A stretch of 64,000 nt of DNA from positions 1 through 64,000 of the forward strand of contig NZ_CANMRN010000009.1 in assembly GCF_947500265.1 (NCBI RefSeq). The letters run 5' to 3'. The position numbers and the translations under genes were made by a program. Positions 46,597-58,906 of this stretch are shown piece by piece; the first letter of the stretch is position 1, and every line of letters begins with the position of its first letter. The notes below the pieces were generated by a model. It saw only the letters and a list, made by a program, of their open reading frames with translations. It ran no database searches and was not told the origin of the DNA. Origin of the DNA: an uncultured Psychrobacter sp. (GTDB lineage Bacteria; Pseudomonadota; Gammaproteobacteria; Pseudomonadales; Moraxellaceae).

Positions 46597-47397
46597 CTAA
46601 CGCCCCTTAAATTCAGCCTCACGTCTCTCAACCATTGCCATTACACCCTCTTTCGCATCTTCTGAATGAAACAGTGGCGGTAGATAACTATGGATATTGG
46701 CCAATGCCGTTGCAGCCCCATTTCGACTGGCATCTTGTGCTGATGACAATGCTCCTCTCACACCCAAAGGTGCGGCTTTACAGATTTCTTGTGCCAGCGT
46801 TAATGCACGCTCGTATTCAGACCCATTTGCTACTACTTCGCTGACTAAGTTCAGTCTATCAGCCGTTTGCGCATCGAATGCTTTACCAGTGAGTAGATAT
46901 GGCATGGCTTTTTGCCAGCCTGCTGCTGCGACAAACCGTACCGTTGCGCCACCAAATGGCATAATGCCGCGCTGGACTTCCATTTGTGCAAAGTTACAGT
47001 TATCACTAGCGATAACCACATCACTGTTGAGCATCAGCTCGATAGCCACGGTGAAGCAAGTACCTTTTACCGCGACGACCACTGGTTTGGTACGCAGTTT
47101 TCCACTGATACCCCATGGGTCGATTTGATCATCACTAAACTCAAACACGCCATCGTTTAGCTTGTCTTGTAGCTCTACCAAATCTAGCCCAGCGGTAAAG
47201 TGATCTCCATGCGCAAATATCAGCGCACAGCGTAAGTTATCGTCCGCCTCGTAGCGAGTCATGGCGTCAGACAGTTGGGCAATCATATGACTGTCAAAGG
47301 CGTTGCGTTTGTTGGCACGGTTTAGCCCGACAAGGCAAACATGGCCTTGCGTGTTATAAGTGATGCGGTTTTCTGTGGCGTTACTATCCGTAGTCAT
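46597..47397 (-). CDS. Enoyl-CoA hydratase/isomerase (crotonase) family protein
   Basis: The 266-residue protein has the crotonase fold: VCLVGLNRANKRNAFDSHMI, the oxyanion-hole AHGDHFTAGLDLVEL, and the second oxyanion-hole region GIMPFGGATVRFV. The catalytic Glu pair of true enoyl-CoA hydratase is not evident, since the residue after GIMP is Phe, so it may have a different crotonase activity. It stands alone, divergent from the LysE-type gene. AAGGAT precedes the ATG. Confidence 0.88.
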   Translation of the reverse strand: MTTDSNATENRITYNTQGHVCLVGLNRANKRNAFDSHMIAQLSDAMTRYEADDNLRCALIFAHGDHFTAGLDLVELQDKLNDGVFEFSDDQIDPWGISGKLRTKPVVVAVKGTCFTVAIELMLNSDVVIASDNCNFAQMEVQRGIMPFGGATVRFVAAAGWQKAMPYLLTGKAFDAQTADRLNLVSEVVANGSEYERALTLAQEICKAAPLGVRGALSSAQDASRNGAATALANIHSYLPPLFHSEDAKEGVMAMVERREAEFKGR

Positions 47398-47635
47398 GGT
47401 TCCATCCTTGTTAAAGTAATTATTTGCATATTTTGCATATAATGAGTGGTTATATAGTCGAATCTCAATAATTTATCGGTAGAGATTGAGCGATAAGTCA
47501 CCTTTAATATAGACACCCTCGTTCTATAACACAAGCAATAGAGATGACTCGCATAGTGCAAAAATCGATAAAAGTTGACCTCATTTACGATAAGTGCAAC
47601 TATGTTGCAGGTCTAAATATGGTTCAGAGTATTTT

Positions 47636-48391
47636 ATGGAATTTTGGCACGGTTTTTTGCTTATCACTAGCGTACATCTATTGGCTGCGGCCTCACCTGG
47701 CCCTGATTTTGTCTTAGTCTCGCAGCAGACATTAGCAAAAGGCCGACGCACAGGTTTGATTTGTAGTCTCGGTATTACCTTGGGTCTTGCCGTCCATATT
47801 ATCTATTCTGTATTAGGACTGGCGACTGTCATTGCTCATTCGCAGTCATTATTGACTACTATTAAATGGTTGGGGGGCGGCTATCTAATCTATTTAGGTT
47901 GGCAAGGTATCCAAGCTAAGCCTAAAAAACCAGCAGATTTAGACACAGCTCATATTTTAGAAAAAACACATGCTTTGGAAAAAGCAGACCCACAAGTAGA
48001 TTCAAGCACTCACATTTCACAAGATTTGCTTACTAACCAGACCACATCTACAACAAAAGAAACCACTATCGAAAAATTACATAGCAATAGTGAGTCGACC
48101 TTTGCTACGTTGCGTCGCGGATTCCTTTGTAATGTCTTTAATCCAAAAGCACCTGTCTATTTTGTAGCTATATTTACTCTTGTATTGTCGCCTGATATCC
48201 CGCTTTGGCAATTGGCTATTTATGGCGTATGGATGATGGTGTTGCAGATGGCGTGGTTTAGTACGGTCGTCATGCTACTTTCTATCCCTGCGGTACATCG
48301 ACGCTTCCAACGATTTGAGCATTGGATCGACCGCGTATTGGGTACTGCGATGATCGTATTAGGGCTTAACTTGATATTGCGTCACCGATAA
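47636..48391 (+). CDS. LysE/RhtB-family amino-acid exporter
   Basis: This 251-residue membrane protein belongs to the LysE/RhtB exporter family. It starts MEFWHGFLLITSVHLLAAASPGPDFV (family motif SPGPDFV), has about six TM helices and the conserved RRGFLCNVFNPKAP segment. I chose ATG 47636 because the family starts at MEFW; a longer GTG frame (47594) has no family support. A hydrophilic insert of about 50 residues (Thr/Lys/Glu/Ser-rich) sits in the cytoplasmic loop between TM3 and TM4. Substrate is not readable. Confidence 0.87.
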   Translation: MEFWHGFLLITSVHLLAAASPGPDFVLVSQQTLAKGRRTGLICSLGITLGLAVHIIYSVLGLATVIAHSQSLLTTIKWLGGGYLIYLGWQGIQAKPKKPADLDTAHILEKTHALEKADPQVDSSTHISQDLLTNQTTSTTKETTIEKLHSNSESTFATLRRGFLCNVFNPKAPVYFVAIFTLVLSPDIPLWQLAIYGVWMMVLQMAWFSTVVMLLSIPAVHRRFQRFEHWIDRVLGTAMIVLGLNLILRHR

Positions 48392-48478
48392 GCGACCGAT
48401 AAAGCACGGATAAACAATTAGCAACCTGCGAAATCTGCTACACTGGTTACTTATATCCATATATCGTAGCCTGACATT

Positions 48479-49516
48479 ATGACAAGTAAGCCCATGACCC
48501 GTAACCCTGCAAATAGTAAACACAGAAACAGATCTCCTGCGACCGCGAAGAAACTCGGTCAGCTGCACCCACGTAACCCGCACCAAGGTCGTTATGACTT
48601 TGCGGTATTGACTCGAGCTTTACCTGAGCTTGCGGAGCATACCATTACCAATCCTAAAGGTGAGTCGACGATTAACTTCTCGGATCATCAGGCTGTTCGC
48701 GTGCTGAATAAAGCACTGTTGGCGAACTATTACGGGGTTAAATTTTGGGACATTCCTGAAGGTTATCTATGTCCGCCTATTCCTGGACGTGCCGATTATA
48801 TTCACTATATCGCGGATTTACTGGCGCAAACCACTCACGTAAACGCCGATAACACACCGCCAACGGGTAAGGAAATTCACGCCCTTGATATCGGTACTGG
48901 TGCGAGTGCGATCTATCCTATCGTCGGCAGTCAGAGCTATGGCTGGCGCTTTACTGCAAGTGACATTGACCCTATCTCAGTCAACACCGCAGCGCTGATT
49001 TGTGAAGCCAATCCAAAACTAAAGAGTGCGGTCAAAGTAAAGCTGCAGCCTGAGCCTAAATTTATCTTTAAGAACATCATTGGTCGTCAAGATTATTTTG
49101 ACGTAGTGGTTTGCAACCCTCCGTTTCATGCTTCATTAGAAGAAGCGATGGAAGCCAATAGCCGCAAGCAACATAACTTGCAGCGTCATCGTGGTAAGAA
49201 TGAAAGCGAGCAAATCAGCCGCAGTTCAACCAAATCAGGCAACGCTGCGCAAAACCTAAACTTTGGCGGTCAGCACAAAGAGCTATGGAGTGAAGGTGGC
49301 GAGATTGCCTTTTTGACCAAGATGGCAAAAGAAAGTCAGAGCTTTGCAGAGCATGTGGGTTGGTTCACTACCTTAGTGTCGAAATCTGAAAACGTGAAGC
49401 CATTGCAATTATTGTTAAAGCAGCTAAACGTCGCTCAAATGCGTATCATCGAAATGAGCCAAGGTCAAAAGAGTACCCGTGTACTGGCGTGGCGATTTGA
49501 TAATGATGAAGAGTAA
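48479..49516 (+). CDS. rlmF: 23S rRNA (adenine(1618)-N6)-methyltransferase RlmF
   Basis: RlmF methylates A1618 of 23S rRNA. The 345-residue protein carries [13 protein letters not shown] at about 35 (family signature), the SAM motif [21 protein letters not shown], and the N6-adenine catalytic [11 protein letters not shown]. The [20 protein letters not shown] block also fits. It is longer than the E. coli protein by a basic N-terminal extension. A second Met at 48494 is also possible. No strong ribosome site is visible. Confidence 0.93.
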   Translation: MTSKPMTRNPANSKHRNRSPATAKKLGQLHPRNPHQGRYDFAVLTRALPELAEHTITNPKGESTINFSDHQAVRVLNKALLANYYGVKFWDIPEGYLCPPIPGRADYIHYIADLLAQTTHVNADNTPPTGKEIHALDIGTGASAIYPIVGSQSYGWRFTASDIDPISVNTAALICEANPKLKSAVKVKLQPEPKFIFKNIIGRQDYFDVVVCNPPFHASLEEAMEANSRKQHNLQRHRGKNESEQISRSSTKSGNAAQNLNFGGQHKELWSEGGEIAFLTKMAKESQSFAEHVGWFTTLVSKSENVKPLQLLLKQLNVAQMRIIEMSQGQKSTRVLAWRFDNDEE

Positions 49517-49538
49517 TCACTAAGCAAAATCACTAATT

Positions 49539-49592
49539 TGAGTTTCACGTGAAACAAAAAAGCACCGTTTTGATATTCAAAGCGGTGCTTTT
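49539..49592. other. parS-terminator unit A (parS at 49541-49556, terminator at 49557-49592)
   Basis: agtttcacgtgaaaca matches parS at 15 of 16 positions. It is followed at once by the stem aaaagcaccg / cggtgctttt with an inner hairpin (tttga / tcaaa). The hairpin can terminate both rlmF and mntP. The first 22 bases are identical to unit B at 50297. Confidence 0.85.
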
Positions 49593-49622
49593 CTATAAAT
49601 ACTCAGTGAAAATCTAAATAAA

Positions 49623-50249
49623 TTAGCTAAAAAACATCACTTTTAGGCCAATCGCGATAAGCACGATACCGCCCAATGCTTCAGCTTTATCCTCTAGCCA
49701 TGTACCTGAGCGACGTCCCAAATAAACCCCGAGCCAGCCAAATATAGCGGTTACTACAGCGATAATAAGGCAAGCTAACCACGCGTTCAGTGCCAATAAA
49801 TTCAGCGTAAACCCTGCTGCCATTGCATCAATACTGGTTGCAACTGCTAACGTAAACATAGTGCGGTGATTAATATGTCCATGCTTACTCGTGGCTATTA
49901 CTGTGTCGCTACCAGTGTTAGTGGCATCATCATTGACGTCCAGATCATCACTGTCATCATCTGGCTCATCAGCAGTAAACACTTCGTAAAGCATTTTCCC
50001 ACCTAGAGCAATCAATATAGTACCGCCAATCCAAGGTGCAGCAGCGGCCAGCCAACCCAACATTGCCGCACCTAATAAGTAACCAATAAGAGGCATGACA
50101 CCCTGAGCGATACCAAAGTAAAGCGCAGCATAGATAGCCAAGCGCAGTACATATTGATGACTGTATTTTTGAGCCTTAGCACCCAACCCTATCGACACTG
50201 CAAACGCATCCATCGCTAAAGCAATAGCGAGTAAAATTACTTCAACCAT
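49623..50249 (-). CDS. mntP: Manganese efflux pump MntP
   Basis: MntP (DUF204 family) exports excess manganese across the inner membrane. The 208-residue protein has six TM helices in two related halves: [19 protein letters not shown] and [19 protein letters not shown], each with the Asp-containing metal-site helix (MDAFAVS and IDAMAAG). The central loop carries an Asp-rich insert (about 95-115) longer than in E. coli. It stands between two parS-terminator units. No yybP-ykoY-type riboswitch was recognised upstream. Confidence 0.94.
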   Translation of the reverse strand: MVEVILLAIALAMDAFAVSIGLGAKAQKYSHQYVLRLAIYAALYFGIAQGVMPLIGYLLGAAMLGWLAAAAPWIGGTILIALGGKMLYEVFTADEPDDDSDDLDVNDDATNTGSDTVIATSKHGHINHRTMFTLAVATSIDAMAAGFTLNLLALNAWLACLIIAVVTAIFGWLGVYLGRRSGTWLEDKAEALGGIVLIAIGLKVMFFS

Positions 50250-50296
50250 TTGGTTCCCACAAATTATAATTATTAAGTAATAGCAACGTTAAAAAA

Positions 50297-50348
50297 TGAG
50301 TTTCACGTGAAACAAAAATACCGCCTTGAATATCAAAGCGGTATTTTT
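50297..50348. other. parS-terminator unit B (parS at 50299-50314, terminator at 50315-50348)
   Basis: agtttcacgtgaaaca matches parS at 15 of 16 positions and runs straight into the stem aaaataccgc / gcggtatttt. The hairpin can end gyrB. The 22 leading bases equal those at 49539-49560, and the hairpin is a diverged version of that in unit A. Confidence 0.85.
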
Positions 50349-50375
50349 ATAAATTGTCAGTAACCAATTTCAAAT

Positions 50376-53502
<3,127 letters not shown>

Positions 53503-54714
53503 TTAGTTAGTAAATAAGATTTTTCCTTGTTTCACGTGAAACACATTTGGTTGTAACCAGAGTTCATTAACTAAAGGTAAAATATCATCTGTCAGACTGG
53601 TCATGAATACTTGGCAAGGGAGTTTAGCGAGGGTCGATAGCAGTATTTCTATAGCTCTATCATCTAATTCTGCAGTGATATCATCTAGGAGTACAACAGG
53701 TGTTGCTCTCGATGATAAATCATCCTTGATTGAGTTACTGCGCTCTTCATCGTTTAGCAACAGTGGTAGCTGCGATAGGCGTAATGCAGTAATAAGCAGT
53801 TTCTTTTCACCGCGAGACAATACGTTTGCTGCTTGCTCTTTCAAAGTCGGTAATTTGGTTTGAATACCATGTCCTGAAGCTGCTGTTCCGGCATCTGTCG
53901 TTTGATCGTTTACAGACTCATCAGAACGCCAATGCACATGAATATCAGCACGATGATTGCCTATACGGGTATATCCCAATTGCAAATCCTGCTCCAACCG
54001 CTCACTAAGCTGCACATCTAGCGCGACACTGGTGTCATAACCAGCGTTATAGCTTAGGCTCAGTTGCTCAGCATAAGAGGGCAATAGCTGTACGATACTC
54101 TTGGCAAAATAAGGTTGCCATTCAATAAATACTTGCTCTCGATAATGATGAATCAAAGCAGCATGGTTGCTCAACCCTTTATCCCATGATTTCAGCTCAG
54201 CAAGCTGTACTTGGGTTAAATGACGAGTACTTTTTAGTAAACTATTGCGCTGTTTTAGGAGACGTTGATAAGCCATCCATTGTGGGTGAAACCCTTGTTT
54301 CATGTGAAACACCAACCAATCTAGCAGCTGTCGACGGCTCGCACTTCCCTGCTCCAACATATCCATTGTCGATGGATCTATCAGTAACGTAGGTAGCTGC
54401 TCTGTTAAGATACTTTGGTTGTAAACAGTGGTTTGATCGAGACGTAGGATAGTCGTAGCATCTGCTTGCTTTTGAATAGCTAAAGTACGACTATCATTGA
54501 GCTTGGCATGAACAGTTGTATTATTCTGATGATGCTGGATATAACGTTTTGGCTGGTGATGGCGAAAGCTCTTACCTCTTGATAACAAGAATATAGCTTC
54601 GAGCAACGAGGTTTTACCACTACCATTTGCACCGATAATAATGTTGCAAGCAGCAGGCTCTAGACTAATTTGAGTAAGGTTTCTAAGATAGGATATTTGT
54701 AGACGTTCAATCAT
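53503..54714 (-). CDS. recF: DNA replication and repair protein RecF
   Basis: RecF loads RecA at single-strand gaps together with RecO and RecR. The 403-residue protein starts MIERLQISYLRNLTQISLEP with the Walker A GANGSGKT at 28-35, includes LSRGEKKLLITALRLSQ (signature) and LLDDITAELDD (Walker B). Residues about 255-285 form an Asp/Ser/Thr/Gly-rich insert absent from E. coli RecF. Two parS-like sites lie in the gene (53528 and 54296). No strong ribosome site. It follows dnaN by 138 bases. Confidence 0.95.
   Translation of the reverse strand: MIERLQISYLRNLTQISLEPAACNIIIGANGSGKTSLLEAIFLLSRGKSFRHHQPKRYIQHHQNNTTVHAKLNDSRTLAIQKQADATTILRLDQTTVYNQSILTEQLPTLLIDPSTMDMLEQGSASRRQLLDWLVFHMKQGFHPQWMAYQRLLKQRNSLLKSTRHLTQVQLAELKSWDKGLSNHAALIHHYREQVFIEWQPYFAKSIVQLLPSYAEQLSLSYNAGYDTSVALDVQLSERLEQDLQLGYTRIGNHRADIHVHWRSDESVNDQTTDAGTAASGHGIQTKLPTLKEQAANVLSRGEKKLLITALRLSQLPLLLNDEERSNSIKDDLSSRATPVVLLDDITAELDDRAIEILLSTLAKLPCQVFMTSLTDDILPLVNELWLQPNVFHVKQGKILFTN
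53528..53543. other. parS-like site, 16/16
   Basis: tgtttcacgtgaaaca is a perfect match and lies at the 3' end of recF, encoding part of FHVKQGK. Confidence 0.88.
54296..54311. other. parS-like site, 15/16
   Basis: tgtttcatgtgaaaca differs at one position. It lies in recF where it encodes FHMKQG. Confidence 0.7.
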
Positions 54715-54852
54715 AGTATCGATAGCCGCCTATTAAAGCCTGCTTACTTAGCAGGCAAAAGTTTATTAAAAACCAATATATAGTACTGAAAATAAAGCTC
54801 TTTGAAACGTACTATTTCTATTCAATTTTGTTTGTTTCTAAAGAAAAACGCA

Positions 54853-56028
54853 TTATATACGCATTGGCATAATGACATACTGATGGAACTCATCATTTAG
54901 TTGATTGACCAATACAGAGGCATTCGATTGGCTCATATGCATTTGTAAATCGCCTTGGATAACGCCCAATACATCTTGCAGATACGCAGCATTAAACGAC
55001 AGCTCCATCGGCTCACCTTGATACTTAGCTTGTATCATCTCGACTGCTTCATCCTGCTCAGCATTGTTGGCACGTACTTCGACCATACCATCGCTAGCAA
55101 AATTAAAGACCACACCACGAGATTTTTCATTACTCAAAATGGCAACGCGGCGTAATACGTCCGTCATTTTTTCCTGACTGAATAAAGCCAGCTTATCAGT
55201 ATTGCTCGGCATTACACGACGATAATCAGGGAACTTGCCATCAATCAAACGTGCGGTAAATGTTACCATTAGATCTTGGCTGACCTGCCCTGCACTATCT
55301 ACATCACCAAATGGTAAGCTTACTTGTAAAAACTCTCGGCCAAAACTTAGGGTAACTGCGTTGTCCTGATCACCCAACATTTTACCAAGCTCAGAAGCTA
55401 AACGCTCAAGTTCGATTACTGCCTTACGTGGCAAGATAGCCTGCATATTGAGATCTGCGCTTACATTGATCACACTACGGGCTAATGCCAATCTATGGCC
55501 ATCTGTTGCTACCGTTGTCAGTTGCTGCTGTGAAACGTCAAATAACATACCTGTTAAGTAGTAGCGTACATCTTGAATCGCCATTGCAAACTGTGTTTTA
55601 TGAATCAAATCTGTTAGACGATTACGGCTAATAGTCAGAGGCGTGATATTTTCAGGGTTACCCAAGCTCGGATAGTCTTCACTTGGCAATGTTCCTAATG
55701 TAAAACGACTCTTACCACTAGTTAACAAGCAACGCTCATTTGCTTGAGTTGCTAGATTAACTTGCGCCTGTGCAGGTAGCGATTTACAAATATCTTTTAA
55801 CTTGGTTGCAGGAAGCGTCGTTGTACCTGCTTCTACACAAGCACCAGCAGGCAATTTCAATGTCGATGTCAGCTCTACCTCTAAATCTGACGCTGTTAAG
55901 ATAAGCTCAGAATCTGATAGCTGTAGCTTGATATTACCCAATATAACCATATTGTGGCGTTTATCAGCGGCTTTGGCGATCAAGTTGATAGCTTTCAGTA
56001 ACGATTCTCGATTGATCGATAATTGCAT
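54853..56028 (-). CDS. dnaN: DNA polymerase III beta clamp
   Basis: DnaN forms the ring-shaped sliding clamp that tethers the polymerase to DNA. The 391-residue protein shows the start MQLSINRESLLKAINLIAKAADKRHNMVILGNI and three clamp-domain repeats, with YYLTGMLFDV and LATDGHRLALAR-like TVATDGHRLALAR near 170. The end QYVIMPMRI is the standard HxVxMPMR type. It is 25 residues longer than the E. coli clamp. It follows dnaA by 161 bases on the same strand. Confidence 0.97.
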   Translation of the reverse strand: MQLSINRESLLKAINLIAKAADKRHNMVILGNIKLQLSDSELILTASDLEVELTSTLKLPAGACVEAGTTTLPATKLKDICKSLPAQAQVNLATQANERCLLTSGKSRFTLGTLPSEDYPSLGNPENITPLTISRNRLTDLIHKTQFAMAIQDVRYYLTGMLFDVSQQQLTTVATDGHRLALARSVINVSADLNMQAILPRKAVIELERLASELGKMLGDQDNAVTLSFGREFLQVSLPFGDVDSAGQVSQDLMVTFTARLIDGKFPDYRRVMPSNTDKLALFSQEKMTDVLRRVAILSNEKSRGVVFNFASDGMVEVRANNAEQDEAVEMIQAKYQGEPMELSFNAAYLQDVLGVIQGDLQMHMSQSNASVLVNQLNDEFHQYVIMPMRI

Positions 56029-56188
56029 GCTTAGTTACTCTTATTTGAATGATTCTTTTATAAAAATTTGTCGTAATGACTTAATAATACCTTGTCTGCT
56101 GACGATAATCTACAAAGCATCTGTGGACTTATATTTTCGATATTATAAACCATCTGTATCTACTAAAACACAATGATATCTGTCGCTT

Positions 56189-57628
56189 TTATCCTGCCTG
56201 TAACATCAGAGCTAGGGTTTTATAATCCTTATCAAATGCAGGATCTGCTGCTCTTAACTCATTTACTTTATCGCAAGCGTGCATCACCGTCGTATGGTCG
56301 CGTCCACCGAACGACTGACCAATTTCAGGGAAGCTATCGCCTGTTAATTCACGCGACAAAGCCATCGCTATTTGACGTGGTCTTGCAATACTACGCGTAC
56401 GTTTACGCCCCATAATATCTTTGACGGTGACATCATAGTACTCAGCAACTATCTTACGGATGTTATCCATATTCACTGCCTGCACACGCATCGCAACGAT
56501 GTCTTTTAGTGCGTATTGCACCATCTCAAGAGTAATCTGTGCTCCTGTTAAGTTAGCATTGGCAAACACCTGATTTAAGGCACCTTCCAAACGTCTGACA
56601 TTAGACACCACATTTTGTGCAATAAATAGCGCACATTCCTTTGGTAATACCATACCGTAGGAAGCCGCTTTTTTCTGCAGAATTTGCACTCGAGTATCAA
56701 TCTCAGGAGGATCAACAGCGACTGTTAACCCCCAAGAAAATCGTGATCTAAATCGTTCATCAAATTCCGTCATTTGAGAGGGATGTCGATCAGAGGCCAA
56801 AATAAGTTGTTTATCACCACTAGTAAAATCTGCAAATAATGTTAGAAACTCATTACTACTTTTAGTCTTTCCTGCCAATACATGAATATCATCTACAATT
56901 AATAAATCTACTTTTTTTATTTTCTTCTTAAAATCTTCTATTTTATTATTTCTTAATGAATAAACTAATTGATTAATAAATTTTTCAGAAGTGAAATAAT
57001 AAAAACTTTGATTATTTTTTAAATAGCGATGAGCTACAGAATGCATTAAATGTGTTTTTCCCAATCCAGAAGGACCGTATATAAATAAAGGATTGTGACG
57101 ATTTTTTGATTGGCGCTTACCAAGCTCATAACAAGCTTTGTAAGCCAAGTTATTGGACTTACCTGTAACAAAGGTTTCAAAAGTAAAATCCGGGTTCAGA
57201 TAGCTTAATGATTTTGTATCAGCAGACTCAACTGGCTCATTATGACGCATGTTCGCGTCGATATCTGCTTTTGCGTTGTTATGATGAATAGATTCAAATT
57301 TATGTTCGGATGGGGTAGGGGAGACGTTGTCTTCTACAAACAAAGAACCTGATTGACTGTTATCTTCTGCATTGCGGCCAGCATTATCAACGCGTACGAC
57401 GACCTCTTCAATACTACCTTGACTGTGTTTGGTCACCAACTGCTGAATATCTTGAAGATGATTCTTCTTGATATACGTCACAAAATAATCATTGGGAGCA
57501 AGAATAATCAAAGTTTGTGCTTCTTGATGAGCTGACAAAGGTCTCAGCCACATAGTAAACACGTTGTCTTTGACGTTATAACGCAAATCGTTTAGACATT
57601 TATCCCAAATATTTGCTGTGTCTATCAT
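56189..57628 (-). CDS. dnaA: Chromosomal replication initiator DnaA
   Basis: DnaA binds DnaA boxes at oriC and melts the origin. The 479-residue protein has domain I (IWDKCLNDLRYNVKDNVFTMWLRPL), a Asn/His/Ser-rich linker, the AAA+ core with Walker A GPSGLGKT (185-192), Walker B LLIVDDIHVLAGK, and the domain IV signature GGRDHTTVMHACDKV. A stretch of the ATPase domain (about 56881-57060) is far more AT-rich than the rest of the gene. It is transcribed away from the origin spacer. Confidence 0.97.
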   Translation of the reverse strand: MIDTANIWDKCLNDLRYNVKDNVFTMWLRPLSAHQEAQTLIILAPNDYFVTYIKKNHLQDIQQLVTKHSQGSIEEVVVRVDNAGRNAEDNSQSGSLFVEDNVSPTPSEHKFESIHHNNAKADIDANMRHNEPVESADTKSLSYLNPDFTFETFVTGKSNNLAYKACYELGKRQSKNRHNPLFIYGPSGLGKTHLMHSVAHRYLKNNQSFYYFTSEKFINQLVYSLRNNKIEDFKKKIKKVDLLIVDDIHVLAGKTKSSNEFLTLFADFTSGDKQLILASDRHPSQMTEFDERFRSRFSWGLTVAVDPPEIDTRVQILQKKAASYGMVLPKECALFIAQNVVSNVRRLEGALNQVFANANLTGAQITLEMVQYALKDIVAMRVQAVNMDNIRKIVAEYYDVTVKDIMGRKRTRSIARPRQIAMALSRELTGDSFPEIGQSFGGRDHTTVMHACDKVNELRAADPAFDKDYKTLALMLQAG

Positions 57629-58219
57629 GAAAAGTACTGACCTTGTAATCTGAAATAATAATTATTTTTTAGCAATATAAATTGCTACCTAAGCCTCGAT
57701 ATTACACGTAACAACTAACCAAAGAGTTCGTACTGATATCCTATACGAAGGTGTATATCAAGTAGCGCCTAATTTAACACAGATACCCTGTGGATAAAAC
57801 CTTGTTTTTTGTGGATAAGACTGTGGACAGTTTTGTGCATAACTTTCACAAGCTAGTTATCCATATTTAACCCACAGTTTATCCACAGGCTTACCCATAG
57901 CCTAGTAAATTGATAATAAAAAGGAAAATAGACTTAACCACAGATAATCATGGTCCCAATAATAACAATACTATATTTATATTAATTAATTATTATTATA
58001 GTGTTTGAACCGACCTGTGGATAACTTTGTAAATTATAGAATATATAATTATAAAATTTGGTTAACTAGAAATATGTTTCTAAGGAAATATCTTTACTAG
58101 ATTTGTATGAGGTATTTCCTATTTAGGGACAAAGCAAATTAGTTTATTGACCAAAACTATACTGAATGGTATAATCCTCCGTTATTACGAATTTAGTCCA
58201 TTATTTTGATAGGTGAGTT
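57629..58219. other. oriC: oriC candidate region (dnaA-rpmH spacer)
   Basis: Perfect DnaA boxes (TTATCCACA or its complement) lie at 57789-57797, 57810-57818, 57879-57887 and 58016-58024, and a one-mismatch box (TTATCCATA) at 57857-57865. Very AT-rich stretches (57961-58010 and 58025-58090) flank the last box and are candidate unwinding elements. The dnaA-rpmH location is a known site of gammaproteobacterial origins such as Pseudomonas. Confidence 0.8.
58147..58175 (+). promoter_or_regulatory. Sigma-70-type promoter of rpmH
   Basis: ttgacc (58147-58152), a 17-bp spacer, and a perfect tataat (58170-58175) lie 45 bases before the rpmH start, in the standard arrangement. Confidence 0.85.
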
Positions 58220-58354
58220 ATGAAACGTACATTCCAACCAAGCGTGATCAAGCGTAAACGTACTCACGGTTTCCGTGCTCGTATGGCAACTAAAAAAGGC
58301 CGTCAGGTCTTAGCTCGTCGCCGCGCTAAAGGACGTCATCGCCTTACTGTATAA
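58220..58354 (+). CDS. rpmH: 50S ribosomal protein L34
   Basis: This 44-residue basic protein is ribosomal protein L34, at the exit-tunnel side of the large subunit. It begins [19 protein letters not shown] and ends GRHRLTV, the standard sequence. AGGTGAG ribosome site lies before the ATG. The gene follows the oriC spacer and a strong promoter, and leads the rpmH-rnpA-yidD-yidC series. Confidence 0.97.
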   Translation: MKRTFQPSVIKRKRTHGFRARMATKKGRQVLARRRAKGRHRLTV

Positions 58355-58358
58355 TCAG

Positions 58359-58420
58359 TAGATTGCGATAAGCATGGCTAATAGTGCTTGTTGTGTTCTT
58401 ATTGTTTATAGATTGCGATA
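58359..58420 (+). repeat. 12-bp direct repeat in the rpmH-rnpA spacer
   Basis: tagattgcgata occurs at 58359-58370 and again at 58409-58420, 50 bases apart. No function is assigned. Confidence 0.6.
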
Positions 58421-58454
58421 GTCAATCATCACAACTGACACTTAGCCATATATT

Positions 58455-58482
58455 AAAAGCGCCCACATAGGCGCTTTTTTTG
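58455..58482 (+). terminator. Hairpin between rpmH and rnpA
   Basis: Stem aaaagcgcc / ggcgctttt with a 6-nt loop and T-run. It may attenuate readthrough into rnpA. Confidence 0.8.
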
Positions 58483-58533
58483 TCTCTATAATTTGTTATT
58501 ATTTCTTCTATCGTTATTCTACTAGGTTGTACT

Positions 58534-58905
58534 ATGTCCAATACTCTATCAGATACACCTGCAGCTAGTTTCACTAAACAGCAACGCCTGCTTACCCCTG
58601 CAGCCTTCCGTGAGGTATTTGACGCACCTGAGCGCAAGATTCATCAGAGTCATTTAATGGCTTTTGTACGTGCCAACGAGCATGCACAGCCGCGAGTCGG
58701 TATGGCTATTACCAAGCGTAAAGTACCTACTGCTGTCGCTCGTAATCTAATCAAAAGATATGTGCGTGAAGAGTTCCGTACCAAAGCTTTTAAGATAGAA
58801 AATAAAGATATTGTTTTTATTGTTAAAAAATCTATTAAAGATATAGATAATAAAGAATTAAAAAATCAAATAATTAATATTTTTAAAAAAATAGAAAAAA
58901 AATAA
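58534..58905 (+). CDS. rnpA: Ribonuclease P protein component
   Basis: RnpA is the protein cofactor of RNase P, which trims tRNA 5' ends. The 123-residue protein shows KQQRLLTPAAFREVF, RVGMAITKRKVPTAVARNLIKRYVREEFR (the RNR-type RNA-binding motif, here broken for length as VARNLIKRYVRE) and then a Lys/Ile/Asn-rich C-terminus. The C-terminal 38 codons use almost only A and T. The stop is two bases before the yidD start, indicating coupling. Confidence 0.92.
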   Translation: MSNTLSDTPAASFTKQQRLLTPAAFREVFDAPERKIHQSHLMAFVRANEHAQPRVGMAITKRKVPTAVARNLIKRYVREEFRTKAFKIENKDIVFIVKKSIKDIDNKELKNQIINIFKKIEKK

Positions 58906-58906
58906 A

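Noticed and set aside
46697..47128. 143-residue plus-strand frame in the crotonase gene
   Set aside because: Antisense shadow of a well-conserved crotonase; no ribosome site or family match.
57822..57830. Possible extra DnaA box TGTGGACAG in the origin spacer
   Set aside because: Two mismatches to the 9-mer in the conserved end, so not counted.
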